Source: Allohahella sp002354735 (GTDB taxonomy: Bacteria > Pseudomonadota > Gammaproteobacteria > Pseudomonadales > Oleiphilaceae). Taken from it: DNA of 64,000 nt. Made by a program: the position numbers and the translations under genes. Below, one piece after another: positions 59,960 to 64,000 of this stretch. The DNA is taken from NCBI RefSeq assembly GCF_047946665.1, contig NZ_CP172312.1, forward strand, positions 4,092,001 to 4,156,000. Reading direction: 5' to 3'. How positions within the stretch are numbered: the stretch's first letter is position 1; each line of letters starts with the position of its first letter. The notes beneath the pieces were generated by a model. The model was not told where the DNA came from, did no database searches, and worked only from the letters and a program-made list of their open reading frames with translations.

Positions 59960-60451
59960 ATGAGTCAGTCGAGAAAAACGGTGTATCCCTTCAGTGTGGA
60001 AACTGCGATGAAGTATTTCACAGACGCCGACTACGTGCGCACAAAGTATGCGGCGCTCGGCGCGGAAGATGTCGAGCTCAAGCCGGTCGAGAAAACTGGC
60101 AGCACGATCATCATCGCCAATGAACGTTCAGTGCCTGTCGAAGTGCCGACCTTCGCGAAGAAATTCATTAGTCCTATGAGCAAGGTGTCGCAGAAGGATA
60201 CTTACCAGAAGAGTGGGGAGGGCTACGAGGGCGACTGGCGTATCGATATGAAGGGCGCGCCCGTGGTTGCCTCAGGGAAGATCCGCCTGATGCCGACAGC
60301 CGACGGCAAAGGCTGTGAGCACGAAGTCAGCGCCGATATCGAAGTATCCGTCCCGCTGGTAGGCAAGAAGATTGCTGCAGCACTGATTGGCGACACGCTC
60401 GACGCCGTCGAAGCCGAGCTTGCCTACAACAAGGCGAACATTCCCGCCTGA
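59960..60451 (+). CDS. DUF2505 (SRPBCC-like) protein
   Basis: A 163-residue protein of the DUF2505 family, an SRPBCC-like small-molecule-binding fold. YPFSVETAMKYFTDADYVRTKYAALGAEDVEL and the C-terminal helix KKIAAALIGDTLDAVEAEL fit. ATG 59960 lies seven bases after AAAGGA; ATG 59957 is equally in frame. The frame is open back to 59840 but without support. Function unknown. Confidence 0.8.
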   Translation: MSQSRKTVYPFSVETAMKYFTDADYVRTKYAALGAEDVELKPVEKTGSTIIIANERSVPVEVPTFAKKFISPMSKVSQKDTYQKSGEGYEGDWRIDMKGAPVVASGKIRLMPTADGKGCEHEVSADIEVSVPLVGKKIAAALIGDTLDAVEAELAYNKANIPA

Positions 60452-60505
60452 TCGTTTGTCTGGCGTAGAGACTGAAACAGCGATGACAAGGCGGGTGGCC
60501 GCGTA

Positions 60506-61435
60506 GTGGAAGACTGGATCCTTTTCACCTTGATGGCCGCCTTCGCCCAGAATATCCGGTCGACGGTACAGAAGTCATTGAGCAGTGGCATGGGTGTCTG
60601 GGGCGTGACCTTCACCCGCTTCGTTTATGCCCTCCCGTTCGCCTGGCTGTACTGGTTCAGTCTGGATGGTCAGGCGAGTGTGGAATGGCTGTCGCTGCCA
60701 CCGCTGTTCTGGCTCACGATAATCATCGCAGGATGCGCCCAGATATTGGCGACCAAGCTGCTGGTCCAGGTCTTCAGCCTCGGCCAGTTCGCAGTGGGCA
60801 CGGCCTATTCCAAGACGGAACCGATACAGGCTGCCGTGGTCGGCTTTCTCCTGCTTGGCGACTTGATGAACATGCTTGGCCTCTTGTCCATACTTGTCAC
60901 CGTCATCGGCGTAATGATGCTGGCGACCGCTCGCTCGGCGCTGTCACTTGAAACCATTGTTGCGGCCATGACTCATCGACCAGCAATGATCGGCATGGCT
61001 TCGGGGCTGTCCTTCGCTATCTGCACCGTACTCTATCGCGCGGCCAGTCAGCAGCTCATCTCCTGGGAACCGCCCGTGGGCCCTGGCGTAGAGCCGGTCG
61101 TCGCAGCAGGCACAGTGCTCGTGTCAGTGCTGACATTTCAAACCCTGCTCATGGGCGTCTGGCTCTACTGTGCCAATCGCGCTGATCTGCTGGAGAGCTT
61201 TCGTCGCTGGCGGGTCGCCATCTGGAGTGGGATTGCAGGCTGCATTGCCAGTATTGGCTGGATCACGGCGGTGACCTATGAAAACGCCGGCTATGTGAAG
61301 GCCTTGGGCCAGGTGGAGCTCGTTTTCAGCGTCGCCACCGGCTATTTCCTTTTCAGGGAAACGCCCAGTAGACGAGAGTTGCTTGGTATAGTGGTCATCA
61401 TATCGGGGATTGTTCTGCTCGTTCTCGGGACCTGA
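60506..61435 (+). CDS. EamA/DMT-family transporter
   Basis: A 309-residue membrane protein with ten predicted helices in two EamA repeats, the drug/metabolite transporter architecture. AVGTAYSKTEPIQAAVVGFLLLGD near residue 95 and AGYVKALGQVELVFSVATGYFLFRETPSRRELLG near 265 are the two matching repeat ends. GTG 60506 follows a GGTGG-like site. Substrate unknown; export of small metabolites is typical. Confidence 0.87.
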   Translation: MEDWILFTLMAAFAQNIRSTVQKSLSSGMGVWGVTFTRFVYALPFAWLYWFSLDGQASVEWLSLPPLFWLTIIIAGCAQILATKLLVQVFSLGQFAVGTAYSKTEPIQAAVVGFLLLGDLMNMLGLLSILVTVIGVMMLATARSALSLETIVAAMTHRPAMIGMASGLSFAICTVLYRAASQQLISWEPPVGPGVEPVVAAGTVLVSVLTFQTLLMGVWLYCANRADLLESFRRWRVAIWSGIAGCIASIGWITAVTYENAGYVKALGQVELVFSVATGYFLFRETPSRRELLGIVVIISGIVLLVLGT

Positions 61436-61466
61436 GCCGGGACCCCCTAACAAGGAATCTGTGTTC

Positions 61467-62012
61467 ATGACTGCCACTGCTCAGTGCGATCTCTGTTCGG
61501 CTTCAACGGAAACTGCCGATTTCAAAGTCTCGGGTATGCCTGAGGGCAACGACAGGGTACTGGCACTCTGCGAAAAATGTCGATTGCAGATTGAGATGCC
61601 AGAGACCATCGAGCCAAACTACTGGCGCTTTCTTGGCGATACGATGTGGAGCCCAAGGGCTTCAGTACAGGTCGTATCATGGCGCATGCTGAAGAAGCTC
61701 GACACGGAGCCATGGGCGCAGGATCTGCTGGATCTGCTCTATCTGGAAGATGACGTGCGAGGGTGGGCGGAAGCCGGCGCTGACTATTCCAGTGATACCG
61801 CAATCGTTCACAAGGACTGCAACGGCAACCTGCTTTCTGCGGGAGACACGGTGATTATCACCAAGGATCTTGACGTCAAGGGCACCAGCTTCGTGGCCAA
61901 GCGCGGTACGGCCGTGAGGAACATTGCGCTTACCGATAATCCGGAGCATATCGAAGGCAGGGTCAATGGCACACGCATCGTCATTCTGACCAGCTTCGTG
62001 AAGCTGAGCTGA
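61467..62012 (+). CDS. PhnA-family zinc-ribbon protein
   Basis: A 181-residue protein. The N-terminus has two Cys pairs, CDLC and CEKC, forming a zinc ribbon. The C-terminal SH3-like domain (KDCNGNLLSAGDTVIITKDLDVKG, then FVAKRGTAVRNI) matches PhnA/YjdM. The name refers to a gene near phn operons; members are not part of the phosphonate pathway itself and have no settled function. AAGGA supports ATG 61467 (spacing ten) or GTG 61461 (spacing four). It is 31 bases after the transporter gene. Confidence 0.85.
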   Translation: MTATAQCDLCSASTETADFKVSGMPEGNDRVLALCEKCRLQIEMPETIEPNYWRFLGDTMWSPRASVQVVSWRMLKKLDTEPWAQDLLDLLYLEDDVRGWAEAGADYSSDTAIVHKDCNGNLLSAGDTVIITKDLDVKGTSFVAKRGTAVRNIALTDNPEHIEGRVNGTRIVILTSFVKLS

Positions 62013-62022
62013 GGGCTGACGC

Positions 62023-64000
62023 GTGACGACGGGATTTGCAGCAGGGCAGAACTGGCAGTTCTGGATCGATAGAGGCGGTACCTTTACCGATATTGTCGCT
62101 CGAGGGCCAGATAGCCAACTCGTTACACACAAATTGCTGTCAGAGAGTCCGGGGCACTACGAGGATGCGGTAAGCACAGGTATTCGGCAGTTACTCAGTC
62201 TGCCGCATAATGCCGCCATTCCCGACGACGCCATCAGTGAAATTCGCATGGGTACGACAGTGGCCACGAATGCGCTACTGGAGAAACGATACGCGCCTGT
62301 TGTGCTGGTGGTAACGCGAGGCTTCGCCGACCTGCTGCGGATCGCGTATCAGAACAGGCCGGAGTTGTTTGCGCTGGACATCGAGCGTCCGGCAATGCTC
62401 TACGAGCGGGTCGTCGAGGCTGATGAACGTCTTGCAGCTGATGGCACTGTAGTTCGTGCGTTGGACACTGCTAGCCTGGTCGAGCAACTCGAAGCAGCGC
62501 GACGAAGCGGTATTGATAGCTGCGCAATCGTGTTCATGCACAGCTATCGCAATGCGGCTCATGAGGCTCACGCAGCGCAGCTTGCAGCTGCCGCAGGCTT
62601 TAGCAATATTTCCGTTAGCAGTGAGCTCGGTGCGGTGATGCGAATTGTCAGCCGTGGCGACACGACTGTACTCGATGCCTGTCTCACACCCGTCGTCCAG
62701 GACTATATGCAGAGACTGACGGCGCGCTTGCCTGCGCGAATGCTGGAGCCAGGACGCCTGACCTTCATGCAATCCAATGGCGGACTCATCGGCGCACGCG
62801 ATTTTCGTGGCAAGGATGCCGTCCTATCTGGTCCCGCAGGTGGTGTGATCGCCATGGTCGAGCTGGGTCGACAGGCAGGCTATGAGCGACTGATTGGCTT
62901 CGACATGGGCGGTACATCCACCGATGTCTGCCATTACCGTGGCGAGCTGGAGCGCCAGACTGAAACCACTGTTGCGGGGTACCGCTTGCAGACGCCCATG
63001 CTGGCCGTGCATACAGTGGCCGCCGGCGGCGGTTCTGTACTGAAGTTTGAGTCGGCGCGTTATCTGGTAGGGCCAGATTCGGCCGGTGCGTCGCCAGGGC
63101 CTGCGGCCTACGGCAAGGGAGGACCACTGACCATTACGGATTGTCAGGTACTGCTTGGGCGTCTTCAGCCGGATTTTTTCCCCTCTGTGTTCGGTGCTGA
63201 TGGTCAGCAACCGATCGATACCGCTCAGGTCAGGTCGGCATTCGGTGTGTTGGCCGGCAGCATGGGCATATCCGCAGACGATGCCCCAGATGCAGCGCTT
63301 GAAACCGTTGCAGAAGGCTTTCTTGCCATAGCGATTGGTCATATGGCCCATGCCATTGCCCACATCACCACGCAGAAAGGTCACGACGTTACTGATTACG
63401 CCCTCTTCAGTTTCGGTGGTGCCGGTGGGCAGCATGCCTGCCGGATAGCCGATACCCTTGGCATTTCGGAAATACTGCTACACCGTTATGCGGGCGTCTT
63501 GTCAGCGCTGGGGATGGGGCTTGCAGAGCTCCGCGAGATCACCACTTTTTCTGTGGAGGATGGGCTCTCTGCCAGCGCCCTGGAAGTCCTGGAGCGCAGG
63601 ATCGCACTCGCTCAAACGCGCAACGAGCACGTGCTGAAGCCGCAGCTCGATGTCGCCTCGAACTCTGCCAGTCTCAGCCATAAAATTCTGCTGCAGCTGC
63701 GCCTGTCCGGCAGCGATACCACGCTGCCAGTGCCCCTGGCAGATCTCGCTGAAGTGGAGCGCGTGTTCTGCGAACGCTATCGAGCCCAGTTCGGATTCGA
63801 ACCCAGCGATCCGGAACTGATCATTGAAAGTGTTCAGGTCGAAACGCACTCCAACATTGCGGCTACAGCGCAGCCGCAAAGCGGTGAAATGCTTTCAAAT
63901 ACATCAGCCGAGCCACCGGTACCAATCGATCGTCGGCCGGTATTTTTTAACGGGCAGTATCATGACACGCCATTTCATCAGCGGGACCAGCTTCTCGCTG
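62023..64000 (+). CDS. 5-oxoprolinase / hydantoinase-family protein, 3' end outside window
   Basis: The first 659 codons of a large ATP-dependent hydrolase that opens 5-oxoproline (or hydantoins), part of glutathione turnover. The frame is open from GTG 62023, with GAGGG seven bases upstream, to the window edge. Motifs are WIDRGGTFTDIVA (ATP-site start), MGTTVATNALLEK, FDMGGTSTDVC, HTVAAGGGS and AGASPGPAAYG, all HyuA-type. Full-length OplAH proteins of about 1200 residues also carry a HyuB domain, which would lie beyond the window. It starts ten bases after the PhnA-family gene. Confidence 0.92.
   Translation, partial: MTTGFAAGQNWQFWIDRGGTFTDIVARGPDSQLVTHKLLSESPGHYEDAVSTGIRQLLSLPHNAAIPDDAISEIRMGTTVATNALLEKRYAPVVLVVTRGFADLLRIAYQNRPELFALDIERPAMLYERVVEADERLAADGTVVRALDTASLVEQLEAARRSGIDSCAIVFMHSYRNAAHEAHAAQLAAAAGFSNISVSSELGAVMRIVSRGDTTVLDACLTPVVQDYMQRLTARLPARMLEPGRLTFMQSNGGLIGARDFRGKDAVLSGPAGGVIAMVELGRQAGYERLIGFDMGGTSTDVCHYRGELERQTETTVAGYRLQTPMLAVHTVAAGGGSVLKFESARYLVGPDSAGASPGPAAYGKGGPLTITDCQVLLGRLQPDFFPSVFGADGQQPIDTAQVRSAFGVLAGSMGISADDAPDAALETVAEGFLAIAIGHMAHAIAHITTQKGHDVTDYALFSFGGAGGQHACRIADTLGISEILLHRYAGVLSALGMGLAELREITTFSVEDGLSASALEVLERRIALAQTRNEHVLKPQLDVASNSASLSHKILLQLRLSGSDTTLPVPLADLAEVERVFCERYRAQFGFEPSDPELIIESVQVETHSNIAATAQPQSGEMLSNTSAEPPVPIDRRPVFFNGQYHDTPFHQRDQLLA

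Noticed and set aside
1..64000. CRISPR arrays, insertion sequences, prophage or toxin-antitoxin genes
   Set aside because: No repeat-spacer pattern, terminal inverted repeats, transposase or phage proteins were seen in any frame.

Overview
The window reads as chromosomal DNA of a free-living, probably marine or saline gammaproteobacterium. The grounds are a Pseudomonas-type large isocitrate lyase, a complete alginate-type exopolysaccharide operon, a FadE-type acyl-CoA dehydrogenase, BioA, RsuA and tRNA-Pro(CGG), with moderately GC-rich coding. I see no prophage, transposase, integron or CRISPR array. I cannot name the genus; this is inference from gene families only.

Layout. 1-10.5 kb: an abutting pair of 7TMR-DISM membrane proteins, one a diguanylate cyclase (cut by the window edge) and one a c-di-GMP phosphodiesterase. 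Next come an EF-hand protein, a LapG-type periplasmic cysteine protease, a PQQ-type sugar dehydrogenase, a lipoprotein, and an exported protein followed by a secreted lipase. 10.5-25.4 kb: mixed housekeeping genes: SRPBCC and membrane proteins, a dicarboxylate/amino-acid symporter, an MscS channel, bioA, aceA with a good terminator, a di-heme peroxidase, tRNA-Pro, a thioesterase with a long FabG-like reductase, rsuA, a HAF-repeat protein and a lipoprotein hydrolase.

25.5-42.8 kb: the centrepiece, a 12-gene minus-strand alginate-type operon in the order algD-8-44-K-E-I-J-F-X-L-G-A, with a second alginate lyase gene meeting it tail to tail. It encodes GDP-mannuronate synthesis (AlgA, AlgD), c-di-GMP-gated polymerisation (Alg8, Alg44), periplasmic transit and export (AlgK, AlgX, AlgG-like, AlgL, AlgE) and O-acetylation (AlgI, J, F, X). 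The order differs from the classical Pseudomonas operon. The AlgG-like protein lacks the DPHD catalytic motif of C5-epimerases, AlgK has no lipobox, and there are two lyases that both keep the catalytic residues. The simplest reading is an acetylated polymannuronate-like polymer made with a structural rather than catalytic AlgG. This is the most interesting system in the window.

42.7-50.5 kb: a minus-strand glycerol operon glpD-glpS-glpT-glpP-glpQ-(DUF2160)-glpV, an ABC uptake system plus glycerol-3-phosphate dehydrogenase, ending in an intrinsic terminator. 50.6-64 kb: fadE, a host-attachment-family protein, an MBL-fold lipoprotein, a hexose-6-phosphate mutarotase overlapping a diguanylate cyclase, a tight glycosyltransferase / YrbL-like / glycosyltransferase operon, a DUF2505 protein, an EamA transporter, a PhnA-family protein and the 5' two-thirds of a 5-oxoprolinase/hydantoinase gene.

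The three c-di-GMP enzymes, the PilZ protein Alg44 and the LapG-like protease suggest that surface attachment and exopolysaccharide production are under c-di-GMP control here. That link is inferred from gene content and has not been shown. Sequences of reference homologues mentioned below are from memory, not from a search.
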